Of a stretch of DNA of 64,000 bases, positions 1 through 9,199 are shown one piece after another. The stretch comes from Atopobium sp. oral taxon 416 (GTDB lineage: Bacteria; Actinomycetota; Coriobacteriia; Coriobacteriales; Atopobiaceae). The stretch is taken from assembly GCF_018128285.1 (NCBI RefSeq), contig NZ_CP072380.1, positions 1,116,001-1,180,000 of the forward strand. The letters are read 5' to 3'. Each line of letters begins with the position of its first letter. Within the stretch, counting starts at the first letter, position 1. The position numbers and the translations under genes are program-made. Under the pieces are notes generated by a model. That model did not search any database. It was not told the DNA's origin and was given only the letters and a program-made list of their open reading frames with translations.

Positions 1-1032
1 GACATTATCAACAACCAGTTCGGTGACATCATGCACTACAACCTGACTCTCGGGTTCAGAAGCGATGCGACCGACGAGGACAAACAGAACGCGATCCAGT
101 ACCTCGAGGACACGGGGCACTACAATAGCTCCGCTTGGGGCACGAGCTACAACATGCAGGCGGGCACCGATGGGCACGACCCTGAACAGATGCAGATGAT
201 CGTGCCGGAGGATACCTCCGAGATGTCAAAGCAGATCACGATGCGCGAGCGCGTGAGCAAACGCCCAGTTGAATTCGATGACAATTCCGTGTTGGTAACG
301 GAGAAGATGGCGACAAACTTAGGGCTGCACGTGGGGGACACCGTACAGGTCTATCAACAGGATGAGATCGGCAATGCCACGGGCGATGGGACGCCGCTTA
401 AGGTGACCGGGATCGTCGAGAACTACATCTACAACTACGTCTATGTCGGCAAAGATGCCTATAAGGCTGCCTTCAGCCAGGATCCGACTTTCGACCACCT
501 CTACGCCAATGTCGGTGGGGGTGAAAGCGAGCATCAGGCCATCATGGAGGATCTCCATGGGCGTGACGGCACTGACACGGTGGTCTTCAACGATGAGACG
601 ATCAAGAGCTATCGGTCGATGATGTCGACGGTGGATCAGGTGATGATGATCCTCGTTATCTCCGCCGCTATGCTTGCCTTCATCGTGCTGTACAACCTGA
701 CCAACATCAACATCTCCGAGCGTGTGCGGGAGATCGCTAGCCTGCGTGTCTTAGGCTTTACACATCGGGAAGTCGAGATCTACGTTTTCCGTGAGACGCT
801 GCTGCTGACGCTGTTGGGGGCCTTAATCGGCTTGGTTGGGGGCTACTTTATGGAACAGTTCGTCATCGTGACCGTTGAGGTCGACCTTGTGATGTTCGGC
901 CGCACGATCCATACGATTTCCTACTTCCAGGCGCTTGGTATCACGATGGTCTTTGCCCTGATCGTAATGGCTGCCCTCACCCCAAAGCTGCGCCGTATCG
1001 ATATGGTCGAGTCCTTGAAGTCGGTGGACTAG
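1..1032 (+). CDS. FtsX-like ABC transporter permease, C-terminal part
   Basis: The reading frame is open from base 1, so the protein starts upstream of the window. About 343 residues are visible. A long extracytoplasmic region (roughly the first 200 residues, MacB-periplasmic-core style) is followed by three hydrophobic segments: one beginning VMMILVISAAMLAFIVLY, one around ETLLLTLLGALIGLVGGYF, and a final one near ALGITMVFALIVMAAL. The segment with SERVREIASLRVLGF between the first two is the classic FtsX-domain cytoplasmic loop. This fits the last repeat of a large permease that works with a MacB/LolD-type ATPase in export or envelope stress. The substrate cannot be told. The ATPase is presumably upstream. 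Confidence 0.85.
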   Translation, partial: DIINNQFGDIMHYNLTLGFRSDATDEDKQNAIQYLEDTGHYNSSAWGTSYNMQAGTDGHDPEQMQMIVPEDTSEMSKQITMRERVSKRPVEFDDNSVLVTEKMATNLGLHVGDTVQVYQQDEIGNATGDGTPLKVTGIVENYIYNYVYVGKDAYKAAFSQDPTFDHLYANVGGGESEHQAIMEDLHGRDGTDTVVFNDETIKSYRSMMSTVDQVMMILVISAAMLAFIVLYNLTNINISERVREIASLRVLGFTHREVEIYVFRETLLLTLLGALIGLVGGYFMEQFVIVTVEVDLVMFGRTIHTISYFQALGITMVFALIVMAALTPKLRRIDMVESLKSVD

Positions 1033-1185
1033 GGAAGCAAATCGTGTGACGGTGGGTGCCCCGGATAGCTTCTTAAGAACTGTCTCTGGGAACTGCACGG
1101 CGTATGTTCAGCAGGGAAGCGCTATTTGTGGCACACTTAACAGTGTTTGAGAACAACAGTAGCTTGCTGAAGGAAAGGATGAATC

Positions 1186-2139
1186 TTGGCAGAAGCTAAG
1201 TTTTACTTAATGACTGATTCCCCTTGTGACTTCTCGCCCGAGATGGTGAAGGAAACCGGGATCGGGATATTTCACTTTACCTACACTGAGGCCGGCAAGG
1301 CCGATGGGGGCTTCCACGGGGTCGATGACCTCTTTGTCTCCCGTACGCCGCATGAGTTCTACGAGGCAATTCGACATGGGGCGCAGCCGATGACATCACA
1401 GCCTTCCCAGATGGAGTTTGAGAAGGCCTTTAAGGAGCGCGCAAAGGCGGATCTGCCGACGGTGTACCTTGCGTTCAGCTCCGGCATCTCAGGATGCTAT
1501 GAGGGCGCCTGCACCGCGCTTGAGCGCGTTAAGGATGAGCTCGGGGAGCCGCACCTGCCGATCTACATTGTGGACTGCAAGATCGGCTCAACCTCCCAGT
1601 ATCTCTTTATCGTCGAAGCCATCCGGCAGCGCGACAAGGGGCTCACAGCGCAGGAGATGGTCGCCTGGGCTGAGGAAGCACGCTACTACGTACACACGAT
1701 CTTTATGGTCGATAACCTGGATACCCTGCACCGGGGCGGCAGAATTCCGAAGAGCGTCGCCGTAGTCGGCGGTGCCCTGGACGTGAAGCCACTTTTGACC
1801 TTTGATCTGGACGGTGCACTGAGCATCATCGCCGTCTCTCGGGGACGCAAGAAGGGCATCAAACGGATGGCTAACTTCTATCGGAAGCTGCACAGCACCG
1901 ATATGCTCTCCTCCGCGGTGGCGATTGGCAATGCGGACTGTCCTAAGGATGCGGAGCGCATGGCTAATGAGGTAACGAAGATTAACGACTCGGCGATCCC
2001 GATGATCTCCACGATCGGGCCGACGATCGGCTGCCATGTCGGTCCTGGCATGCTGTCCTGTTGCTTCTGGGGACCAGATCGGCGTAAGAGCGTCTCGGTA
2101 TCAGACCGTATCGCGCACAGTGTGCGTTCCTCCAAGTAA
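1186..2139 (+). CDS. DegV family fatty-acid-binding protein
   Basis: A 317-residue protein of normal DegV length. It carries the family hallmarks: TDSPCDF near the N-terminus, SGISGCYEGA near residue 100, and DNLDTLHRGGRIPK near residue 180. In characterised members these surround the bound fatty acid, which is passed to the FakA kinase. The start is a TTG at 1186, the first codon after a good GAAGGAAAGGA ribosome site. The only nearby ATG, at 1180, is out of frame. No fakA is next to it. The gene stands alone between the permease and an ISL3 element that begins 14 bases after the stop codon, so its native terminator may be lost. Confidence 0.9.
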   Translation: MAEAKFYLMTDSPCDFSPEMVKETGIGIFHFTYTEAGKADGGFHGVDDLFVSRTPHEFYEAIRHGAQPMTSQPSQMEFEKAFKERAKADLPTVYLAFSSGISGCYEGACTALERVKDELGEPHLPIYIVDCKIGSTSQYLFIVEAIRQRDKGLTAQEMVAWAEEARYYVHTIFMVDNLDTLHRGGRIPKSVAVVGGALDVKPLLTFDLDGALSIIAVSRGRKKGIKRMANFYRKLHSTDMLSSAVAIGNADCPKDAERMANEVTKINDSAIPMISTIGPTIGCHVGPGMLSCCFWGPDRRKSVSVSDRIAHSVRSSK

Positions 2140-2152
2140 AACCAACAAAAAG

Positions 2153-3507
2153 GGAGCCTTCGGCAGTTTCTGTGGGTGAGAAGTTCATCTAAGCAGCCTT
2201 CTTCTTCGTGCTTTCCTCGGCCCTTCCCGGAAGCGTCGGCCTGCTGTCGGAGCACCTCAATATGAGCACTCCGATGAGGTTGTCGGTGTTGCGGAAGCCA
2301 TAGCCCATCCTGATTGTCACCTTGATCTTGTTGTTGATCGCCTCGACGCGGCCGTTGCCGATTCCGAGCTCGACTACCGCCGCGATGTCGACCTTGTGTC
2401 TTCGCACCTTCTTCTCGATGGCGACGAGCGGCTTGATCCTACAATACATCGCATCGCACATCCACTCCTCGAGCAGCGTCGCGGCCTTATCGGCCGTCCT
2501 TGCCCTGAACACGGTCCGCAGGTCCTCTTTTTAGCTCCCAGGCCCTGAACAGGCGCGAAGCTGCCTTCTTCAGGGAGTAGAGCTTGGCGCGCTGGGTAGC
2601 GGTGAGATCCTCAGGGGTTCTTGACGAGCGCGAAACGGCTGCCCTTGATCGCGTCGGTGGCCTTCTTCGCAACCTGCCATTCCTTACAGCGCACCTCGTC
2701 GAGCGCGTCGGTTATCCCTTGCACGACATGAAACGGGTCCATGACCCACCTCGCACTGTCGGTAGTGACGACTTCGATGGCGCGCCTCTGCTCTCAGGTG
2801 AGCTCGTCGAAAAACAGGTTCAACACGTCCTTGCCGTACTCCTCGTGGACCCATATCAGACATCCCCGGTCGTAGTCGACGACGACAATCAGGTACTTGT
2901 GGCCCTTCTTGTAGGAGGTCTTATCGATCCCGATGCGCCTTGCGCCCTCGAAGACCCCTGCCGCGTGCGGCCTCCAGATCGGCGCAGACGCACGCGAGCG
3001 CCGCGACGGTGCTGGCCGGATCCGCGCAGCACCAGCCACACCACCCACTCTCGAAGTCGTACGTAAAGCGCGCTTTGCGCCTCGCCCAGGGCATTGACTC
3101 TACCAGCACGCCGTGCTCTGGCCACCTTACCCTGTGCAGCGCGTATTCCAGATAAGCACATCGACCGAGCCAGGTCCATCGCCCCCCTGCGAGCTGAGGG
3201 CCTCGACGATCTGTCGTAGCAATCGCATTTCCTGTTGCAGATCGGGCAGCGCAGGCCTCACCCTAATCACGACTCGATCGCCTTCGATGCGTACGTATTC
3301 GATCACTGTGTGTGCCAGTGTAAGCACACAGCGTAGTACCCTGTTCATGCGTCAGGGCCTTTCCGCTAGGTTGTTGTAGCAGACGTAGCCCTACCTTGCC
3401 CGATGCGGTAACGACCCCTGATGGGGCCATTCTTCTTTATTTGCCTTGTCACCGTGCTCCCATCTGGGCGCTTGGGCGGATTCCGCCCATAGAAACTACC
3501 GAAGAGC
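2153..3507 (-). mobile_element. Decayed ISL3-family insertion sequence, copy A
   Basis: The ends are imperfect inverted repeats: GGAGCCTTCGGCAGTTTC at 2153 on the plus strand, and the complement of AGCTCTTCGGTAGTTTCTAT ending at 3507. The same ends bound copies near 14.6 and 26.0 kb. The transposase reads leftward in at least four frames. The right end falls inside tenA, and the sequence right of the element is the tenA 3' end. No matching 8-base target duplication was seen on the two sides, which suggests a deletion or recombination removed the tenA 5' half. Confidence 0.85.
2189..3348 (-). pseudogene. ISL3-family transposase, frameshifted
   Basis: Read from 3348 leftward: an N-terminal segment (MNRVLRCVLTLAHTVIEYVR), a degraded zinc-ribbon region, a catalytic-core piece with IGIDKTSYKKGHKYLIVVV near 2870-2940, and the C-terminal segment with ATLLEEWMCDAMYCRIKP and GNGRVEAINNKIKVTIRMGY at 2189-2512. 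These pieces lie in different frames with stops between them, so no functional DDE transposase can be made. The pieces align by eye with the copy at 14.8 kb, which is the least damaged of the three. Confidence 0.85.
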
Positions 3508-3677
3508 TGAAGAAACTCTTCGGCATTCTCGATAACTTAACCGAAGAAGCAAACACTGTGCAGAAGAAAGAAACACAGCAGTACTTCCTCAAATCCTGCG
3601 AGATGGAGTGGAGATTCTGGGAGCAGGCCTTGAAGCAGGAGGACTGGAAGTTCAACGATGTGATTCTCCTGAAGTAA
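3508..3677 (+). pseudogene. tenA: TenA (thiaminase II / aminopyrimidine aminohydrolase), 3' fragment
   Basis: About 55 codons in frame directly after the ISL3 end. The sequence contains YFLKSCEMEWRFWEQAL, which matches the C-terminal helix of TenA proteins (a Glu followed by FW-x-x-A). TenA salvages the pyrimidine half of degraded thiamine. Only the last quarter remains. The start and the catalytic cysteine region are absent, and nothing resembling them lies left of the element, where degV ends. It sits 34 bases before thiM, so it was the first visible gene of a tenA-thiM-thiD-thiE operon. An upstream promoter or TPP riboswitch would have been removed with the 5' part. Confidence 0.7.
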
Positions 3678-3711
3678 TCAGAAGGTAGCGAGTGATCGAA
3701 GGGGGAGCACA

Positions 3712-4501
3712 ATGAAGATCGATTGGGGCATTGCAGATAGAATCCGTGAAAAGCAGCCCATTGTTTTAAACTTGTCCAACGTCGTAACGATCGGAAAGGT
3801 GGCCAATGCGCTGAGCGCGATCGGCGCTTCACTGATCACGTCAAAGGACATTGACGAGGCCAAAGAGATGGTGAGCATCGCCGACGCTGTGGTGATCAAC
3901 ACCGGTACCTGGATCCCGGGACGAATTTGTGTGTGCGCAAGTCGTAGTCGGCTTTGCTAATGAGCTCCACAAACCGTCGGTGCTCGACCCGGTGGTGGTA
4001 GGCTCGCCGAGCAGAAAGAAGATTAACCTCACGCTGCTCATTAAGTATCAGTTCAGTGCAATCCACGTCGATGCAGGTGAGATCGCTGCGATCGTCGGTG
4101 CGGAATGGGAGAGCCGTGGCATCGACGCAGACACCGGTTCGGTGGATGTGGAAGCGCTCGCCCAGACGGTGGCTCAGAAGTATCACGCGTTGGTGATGCT
4201 CTCGGGGGCAATCGATTACGTGAGCGACGGCGTAAACCTGTTGAAGAATGAGCAGAGTGAACCTATGCTCACGGTCAACGTGGGATCCGGCGACATTCTC
4301 TCGAGCACTCTGGGAGCCTGTTTAGCCGTAAGTAGCGATTCCTGTTCTGCAGGCATTGTGACAGCACGGATCCTGACCTGTGCCAGGGCGAAGGCTGTAC
4401 AGTATTCTCACAGCTTAGGGAGCTGGATGGTGTGGTTCTTTGATGAGCTGACGACGATTGACAGCGCAGCGATTCAGGAGGGATACAACAATGATCAATG
4501 A
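3712..4501 (+). pseudogene. thiM: Hydroxyethylthiazole kinase ThiM, frameshifted
   Basis: The first frame (3712 to about 3930) encodes the ThiM N-terminus with QPIVLNLSNVVTIGKVANAL and the MVSIADAVVINTGT strand. A frameshift near 3930 moves the rest into the frame ending at 4501, with VGFANELHKPSVLDPVVVGS and a phosphate-binding loop VNVGSGDILSSTLGACLA. ThiM phosphorylates the thiazole moiety during salvage. Most ThiM proteins have GTGC where this one has GSGD, so divergence exceeds the single indel. The start has a GGGGGAGCAC ribosome site. The 3' end overlaps the thiD start by 11 bases, normal for a coupled operon. Confidence 0.8.
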
Positions 4502-5318
4502 TTTTCCTCAGACCTTAACGATCGCGGGGACAGATTCCGGTGGCGGTGCCGGGATCCCTGCGGATGTCAAGACTATGCAGATGCGCCACACTTTTGGGAC
4601 GATGGTGGTCGTAGCAGTTACCGCGCAGAATACCTACGGGGTACAGATGGCGCAACCGATGCCGACCGAGCTGATCGACCAGCAGTTTGCCTCGATTGCA
4701 GATGACTTCAACATTAAAGCCTGCAAGACCGGCATGCTGGCGGATACCGCCCGTGTCAAAGTGGTTGTGAAGAACCTCAAGAAGTATGACTTCGGGTATG
4801 TGACGGTTGACCCCGTGATGATCGCTAAGGGCGGTGCCAAGCTCTTGAGTGACGATGCAATCGCGGTCGTCCACGATAAACTGCTACCTCTGGCGGATCT
4901 GGTCACCCCGAACTTGCCTGAAGCTGAGCAGCTCACCGGCATACACATCGAGACACGTGAGGATATGAAGGCCGCCGGAGAGCAGCTGCAGGAGCTCGGC
5001 TCCAAGAACGTGTTGGTCAAAGGTGGGCATCTGAGAGGTGCAAATCAGGCGGCTGACTTTGTACTGCTTGAAGATCACAGCAGCTTCTGGATGGTGTCAG
5101 AGCGCATCGATACCAAGCGTACTCACGGGACCGGAGACACGATCTCTGCCTGCATCACCTCAGAGCTCGCAAAAGGTCACACAATGGAAGAGGCGATCAA
5201 GATCGGCAAAGCCTACGTCGAGGGGACGATCAAGCATTCGATCAACGTCGGCCACGGCCATGGACCACTCAACCACTGGGCTCCGCTGGAAGAGGGGAAT
5301 TATGAGATTCAGAAGTGA
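4491..5318 (+). CDS. thiD: Hydroxymethylpyrimidine (phosphate) kinase ThiD
   Basis: A 275-residue ribokinase-fold enzyme that phosphorylates HMP or HMP-P in thiamine synthesis and salvage. It shows the N-terminal TIAGTDSGGGAGIPADVK substrate loop, the TVDPVMIAKGG motif, TPNLPEAEQL, VLVKGGHL, and the anion hole RTHGTGDTIS. Most ThiD proteins have Cys where this one has Asp (GTGD). ATG 4491 is chosen over the upstream in-frame start at 4458 because GATTCAGGAGGGA lies just before it and family proteins begin here. This is the only intact gene of the thiamine salvage operon. With thiM and thiE broken it may serve pyrimidine or pyridoxal salvage, or be on its way out. Confidence 0.9.
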   Translation: MINDFPQTLTIAGTDSGGGAGIPADVKTMQMRHTFGTMVVVAVTAQNTYGVQMAQPMPTELIDQQFASIADDFNIKACKTGMLADTARVKVVVKNLKKYDFGYVTVDPVMIAKGGAKLLSDDAIAVVHDKLLPLADLVTPNLPEAEQLTGIHIETREDMKAAGEQLQELGSKNVLVKGGHLRGANQAADFVLLEDHSSFWMVSERIDTKRTHGTGDTISACITSELAKGHTMEEAIKIGKAYVEGTIKHSINVGHGHGPLNHWAPLEEGNYEIQK

Positions 5319-5948
5319 GATGCTGCACGTCTATCTGACCGGCGGCACACAGGATACCGATCATGATCCGGGCCTGTTTCCGAAAAAGGTTACTGAGGCT
5401 ATGTGCGCCGGTATTATCGTCTTCCAGTACCGTGAGAAGGGGTCCACAACGCTCTCTGAGGCTCAGAGGCTGAATATGACACAGCAGATGAGGAAACTTG
5501 ACACAGGACCATGGGATCCCGTACTTTATTGACTACGACGTCGATCTGGCGCTTCAGGTACATGTAGACGGTGTGCACGTCGGACAGAAAGACGAAGGGA
5601 TTCAGTCGGTCCTTGATCAAGCTGCTGGCAAATTGATCGTGGGGTACTCCTGCAATACCCCTGAGGAGGTTGTAGAGGCTCATAAGCTCTCCGGAGTCGA
5701 CTGTCTGGGCCGTGGGACCGGTCTTCCCAACGAATTCTAAGGATGATGTGGACCCGGCGTTGGGGTTCGACCAACTGAAGGCGCTGAGGCAACAGAGTGT
5801 CCACCCGATCGTAGCGATCGGCGGCATTACAGAACAGAATATAAAATCCGTGCTTGCAACCGGCGCTGATGGAATCTCTTCCATATCGATGATCCTGGGT
5901 AGCAACAACATTATCCGCACTGTGCAGGCGGTACGCGCACTTTATTAG
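5302..5948 (+). pseudogene. thiE: Thiamine-phosphate synthase ThiE, two frameshifts
   Basis: ThiE joins HMP-PP and thiazole phosphate. Three frames together give a full-length protein (about 215 codons). Piece one begins at ATG 5302 (ribosome site GGAAGAGGGG) and includes GIIVFQYREKG. After a shift near 5500, piece two has DYDVDLALQVHVDGVHVGQK. After a second shift near 5715, piece three has HPIVAIGGITEQNIKSVLATGADGIS (20-residue core IVAIGGITEQNIKSVLATGA). All three are typical ThiE motifs in the right order. The two single-base events separate conserved motifs, so no active enzyme is expected. The gene follows thiD with a 17-base overlap. Confidence 0.85.
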
Positions 5949-5953
5949 AGATT

Positions 5954-6883
5954 CTGACAGTCAAGTAATGAGGGCTGATGCAAGCTGGTCGGCTAGCCTT
6001 CAAGGAGAAAGTGGAACCGTCAGGATCCATGGTACGCAAAAGTCCCTTCTACACCCTCAGTGCCAAGGCCGAAGATACCAAGATCTGCCGACCTAAGAAG
6101 GCCACAGCTGAGTGTTGCTGCTGTAAGCACATAGGCTTTGCTATCTTCGCTAAGCTAAGTGCCAAGATGGGAGTGCCCTGACTGCAGGCACACGTACAGC
6201 TCGCTTACAGGGACAGTCTTTAAGCACACCAGGCACACACCCTGCCGAAGTGGGTATCACCCATCAGGCTCATGCGCTACAGTGTGCCCCTTAACTGCAA
6301 TAGGCGAAGCGCTCAGATATCGCATCAAAAGCGCCTGGGGATGGTGGCATTGGGTCTTTCGTCCTCAAAGCAGTGCCTCTGGATCGATAAGGCCTACATC
6401 GCTGATGCGCACCTCTCCTGCGCCTTCGGGCAGGCGAGCAAGTATGCCCTGTCAGCAGGTTGGCACAGACGTCCACAAGAGTCCCTATGCCGTAGTCTGT
6501 GGCCACAAGCCGTCCACGGAAAGGATCAGAAGACCTTGCGGCCACTGAGCTGAAGGCACAAGCGCGCCCACAGTAGGGCTGATGAGGGATTCGGGGGCTG
6601 TCGCTAAATCCTACAAGGCCAGTTGTGCGCGATCCGCACTATCTGGACAGCATGGCGCTTGTGGACAATCTCTGCTTTTGGCTCAAGAGATACCTGTGGC
6701 ACCTCACAGGGATGTCCAAGACCAACATGCAAAAGCTACCTCAACTGGTAGGTCTAGCTGTTTTGTGCCAGAGGGGCAAGACACAGATGGGTTGAAACTG
6801 AAAGGGCACCATATGCTTGTGGCCGATGCAGGCTGCTACAGCTTGGCATGGGTCTAGCGGCCCTCATTTGCTTGACTGTTAGG
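5954..6883 (+). mobile_element. Decayed IS1595-like element with terminal inverted repeats
   Basis: The ends are inverted repeats: CTGACAGTCAAGTAATGAGG at 5954, and CTAACAGTCAAGCAAATGAG read on the minus strand from 6883. Between them lie scattered transposase pieces in several frames: a zinc-ribbon piece WECPDCRHTYSSLTGTVFKH near 6165, WIDKAYIADAHL near 6380, DVHKSPYAVVCGH near 6470, and LWHLTGMSKTNMQK near 6700. The order (zinc ribbon, DDE core, C-terminal aromatic motif) fits the IS1595 group. The reading frame breaks at least four times. It begins 5 bases after the thiE stop codon. Confidence 0.7.
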
Positions 6884-6904
6884 GAGAAAGAAAATAGAGA
6901 AACT

Positions 6905-6940
6905 AATCCCCATCGCTTGTTGGAGACAAAGGGGATTTTT
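6905..6940 (+). terminator. Possible rho-independent terminator
   Basis: A 7-base stem, AATCCCC with GGGGATT, around a 19-base loop is followed by five T on the plus strand. It lies between the dead IS1595-like element and the convergent fic gene. It may be the remaining terminator of the old thiamine operon or may stop antisense reading into fic. The long loop lowers confidence. Confidence 0.4.
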
Positions 6941-6947
6941 GGGCTGA

Positions 6948-7730
6948 TTATTTGTTCCTGTTCTCGGATTCGTAGGCTTCGGTCACCGTTGCCCGCCAGG
7001 TCTTGATGGTCTCTGCCTGGACGAAGGAGCGGAAGGGTTTGAGGTCTCCCTTTTCGTCGAAGGCCTGCAAAGCTTCAAAGTAGGCTTTGCGGTCTGTAGC
7101 GAAGATCGTGCAGGGAGGGTTGCCACCTGCGAGCAGTACGTAGTTCATCAGAAGGCGGCCGGAGATACCGTTGCCGTCTGCAAACGGGTGGATCGTCTCA
7201 TAGCTCGCATGCATGAAACTTGCGGCGGTCAGGACGCGCTTAGCGGTCGGGTCCTGCAGGGCGTCACGCACCTGCTCGCAGAGGTCGTTGACAAGGCCGG
7301 GTACCCTATCTGCAGCAGCTCCCACCTCGTTGGAGTCGGGGATAATGTAGTCGCCGAGACGATAGGTTCCCGGACGCTCTCCGTCGGCAAATAGGCGCTC
7401 TGAATAGGTTGCGGCGCACAGGGTCTGGTGGAGATCCATAACGAGGGATTTATCGACCGGACGCTGGTCTTGAAGGTATTGTCGGGCGCGCACCCAGGCA
7501 CGGCGTTGGTTGAAGACCTGTACGAGCGGTTTCAGGGCACCGGTGTAGTTCTTCACAGCGTTGTGATCGAAGATCTGCTGTGCCACCTCTTTGGTGGCGT
7601 GTCCCTTTTCGATCTGCGCTGAATTGAGTGAGAAGTTCAGTGCGAAGTCATCGAGCATAGCATCCTGCACGGCAGGATGCTGATCGTGCCACCAGTCATA
7701 TATTCCGGCATAGAGCTGATCGAGATTCAT
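6948..7730 (-). CDS. Fic-domain protein (putative AMP transferase) with altered Fic motif
   Basis: A 260-residue protein. The Fic motif at residues 181-192 reads HPFADGNGISGR. The catalytic His181, Asp185 and the GNG anion hole are present, but the first arginine of the usual HPFxDGNGRxxR is isoleucine. An inhibitory-helix-like motif NSAQIEK at residues 36-42 lines up with the (S/T)xxxE(G/N) motif of class II Fic proteins, so self-inhibition by an N-terminal helix is likely. Fic enzymes usually transfer AMP from ATP to a protein hydroxyl. The start has AAAGGGGTAACAATC before ATG 7730. No antitoxin gene is adjacent. Whether activity survives the Arg-to-Ile change is open, since that arginine helps bind the nucleotide phosphates. 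Confidence 0.85.
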   Translation of the reverse strand: MNLDQLYAGIYDWWHDQHPAVQDAMLDDFALNFSLNSAQIEKGHATKEVAQQIFDHNAVKNYTGALKPLVQVFNQRRAWVRARQYLQDQRPVDKSLVMDLHQTLCAATYSERLFADGERPGTYRLGDYIIPDSNEVGAAADRVPGLVNDLCEQVRDALQDPTAKRVLTAASFMHASYETIHPFADGNGISGRLLMNYVLLAGGNPPCTIFATDRKAYFEALQAFDEKGDLKPFRSFVQAETIKTWRATVTEAYESENRNK

Positions 7731-7993
7731 GATTGTTACCCCTTTGCCACATAAGAGTCGTGGAATTCGCGCGCCTTCATCTTACCCAATAGCGTAGGGC
7801 ATACAAGGGATCACTGCGGTGGAATTGCAGCTAAAACGGTAAAAGCAGGTGTAGAGTTGATGGACTCTACAGTGACAAACAATTCAAAATAGTAGACATA
7901 AAAATAAAATGCAAGATATTTTCGTCAGAATGCACAATAATTCGAGGAAATGTGTTAATATGAAGTTACTTTTTAAAAGGAGGATTGTTGCGC

Positions 7994-8488
7994 ATGTATA
8001 AGGTTGGAGAATATGTTGTACATCCGGGTCAAGGCGTCTGCGAAATCAAGAAGATATCGGAGGGTGACCGGCCTTTTTACATGCTTATGCCAGTAGGACA
8101 GTGTAATCCGATGCTGATCAGCTTCCCGGTAGCGTCACAGGACCGGCTTCGTCCGGTACTCTCCCGCCAAGAGGCAGAGAATCTGATCGCCGAGTATCCC
8201 ACCATGCCGGTTGAGCACTATAAGGACAGAAGCACCGCACTTGAGGAAGAGCACTTCAAGCGTGAAATCAGAAACGGCAGCTGCGAGGATACTGTTAGAA
8301 TTGTAAAGACTTTCAGAAAGCGTATCGCGGATGTGAAGGCCCGCAACAAGAAGCCCCCTGTTGTCTTTGAGCGGATCTTGAAGAAGGCTTCTGAACGTTC
8401 ACTGTGTGAGATGGCAGTGGCTCTGGATACGACGTCCGACGCTGTGGAGGAACAGTTCAAGGAGAGCGTCGACAACGCCCAAAACTGA
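7994..8488 (+). CDS. CarD family transcription regulator
   Basis: A 164-residue protein opening with MYKVGEYVVHPGQGVCEIKKI, the RNA-polymerase-interacting Tudor-like domain of CarD. The remainder is helical and charged (residues about 65-164), as in the CarD DNA-binding half. CarD stabilises open promoter complexes through the RNAP beta subunit. Two TTG codons lie in frame just upstream, but ATG 7994 is preferred because AAAAGGAGG sits 10 bases before it and family members begin MYKVG or similar. A TTAATAT -10-like box lies about 35 bases upstream of the ATG. It stands alone and is intact amid decaying neighbours, so it is likely under selection. Confidence 0.9.
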   Translation: MYKVGEYVVHPGQGVCEIKKISEGDRPFYMLMPVGQCNPMLISFPVASQDRLRPVLSRQEAENLIAEYPTMPVEHYKDRSTALEEEHFKREIRNGSCEDTVRIVKTFRKRIADVKARNKKPPVVFERILKKASERSLCEMAVALDTTSDAVEEQFKESVDNAQN

Positions 8489-8506
8489 TAAGAAAGATCC
8501 TAGAGC

Positions 8507-9199
8507 ATGAAACTGTGGCAGTTGGAATACTTCGTGACAATCGCTGAAGAATACCAGGCCATCGCTGCAGCCAAACGGTTTTATATTAGATAGCTCCCTC
8601 TTTCTTACGAGCTTCCAGTTCTTGAGAAAGAACTGAGGTGCAAACTTATAGAATGAGGCCCCAGAAATGTTGAGCTGACGGAAGTGGGCAAGCTCATGTG
8701 AGGGCGGAGTGCATTCTATCACCCACCAATACGATTGAACGTGAACTGCAGAGCTTCGGGCAGGGGATGAACGGGATTCTGACTGTAGGAAGTGTCTTTT
8801 TTGCCTGTGGGCTCTGCCCGACTCCCTCGATGTAGTAGCTGTGCTGCAACTATCCCCCGCTGCACATAGAGGTGCACAAAGGGGGACCCCGCTGAGATCA
8901 TCTCTATGCTCAAACAGGGAGAAGTCGATATCGACGTAGTGCGGATGCCCTTCTCTGAGGATGGCTTGGATGGGTGCTATGCGCCGGCAGATCCGATGGC
9001 AGCCTTGATCCCTGCGGTTATCCACTGTGACAGAGAAAAGACGACGCTGACGCTCTCAGAGCTTTCCAGACAGTCTCTCGTGTAATACCGAAGCTACGAG
9101 GAGATACTGAAGCAGATCTTTGAGATTCACAAACTGAACTTCCTCTGTGCCTGTGTCGCGGATACCGTGAACCGAGCCCTACCTATCGTTGTTTGTTAT
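8507..9199 (+). pseudogene. LysR-type transcriptional regulator, decayed
   Basis: The start MKLWQLEYFVTIAEE followed by AAAKRFYIR is a LysR helix-turn-helix, but a stop follows at once. The next pieces, LPLSYELPVLEKELRCKLIE and VELTEVGKL, complete the DNA-binding domain in frame with several stops and one shift. Later pieces, GQGMNGILTVGS, VDIDVVRMPFSEDGL and IFEIHKLNF, belong to the effector-binding domain. At least five disruptions are visible. Its end runs into the 3' end of the convergent marR gene. The target operon is unknown. Confidence 0.75.

Noticed and set aside
7731-7993. A possible partner antitoxin next to fic
   Set aside because: No open frame with a ribosome site and no motif in the gap. 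The inhibitory motif lies inside the Fic protein itself.
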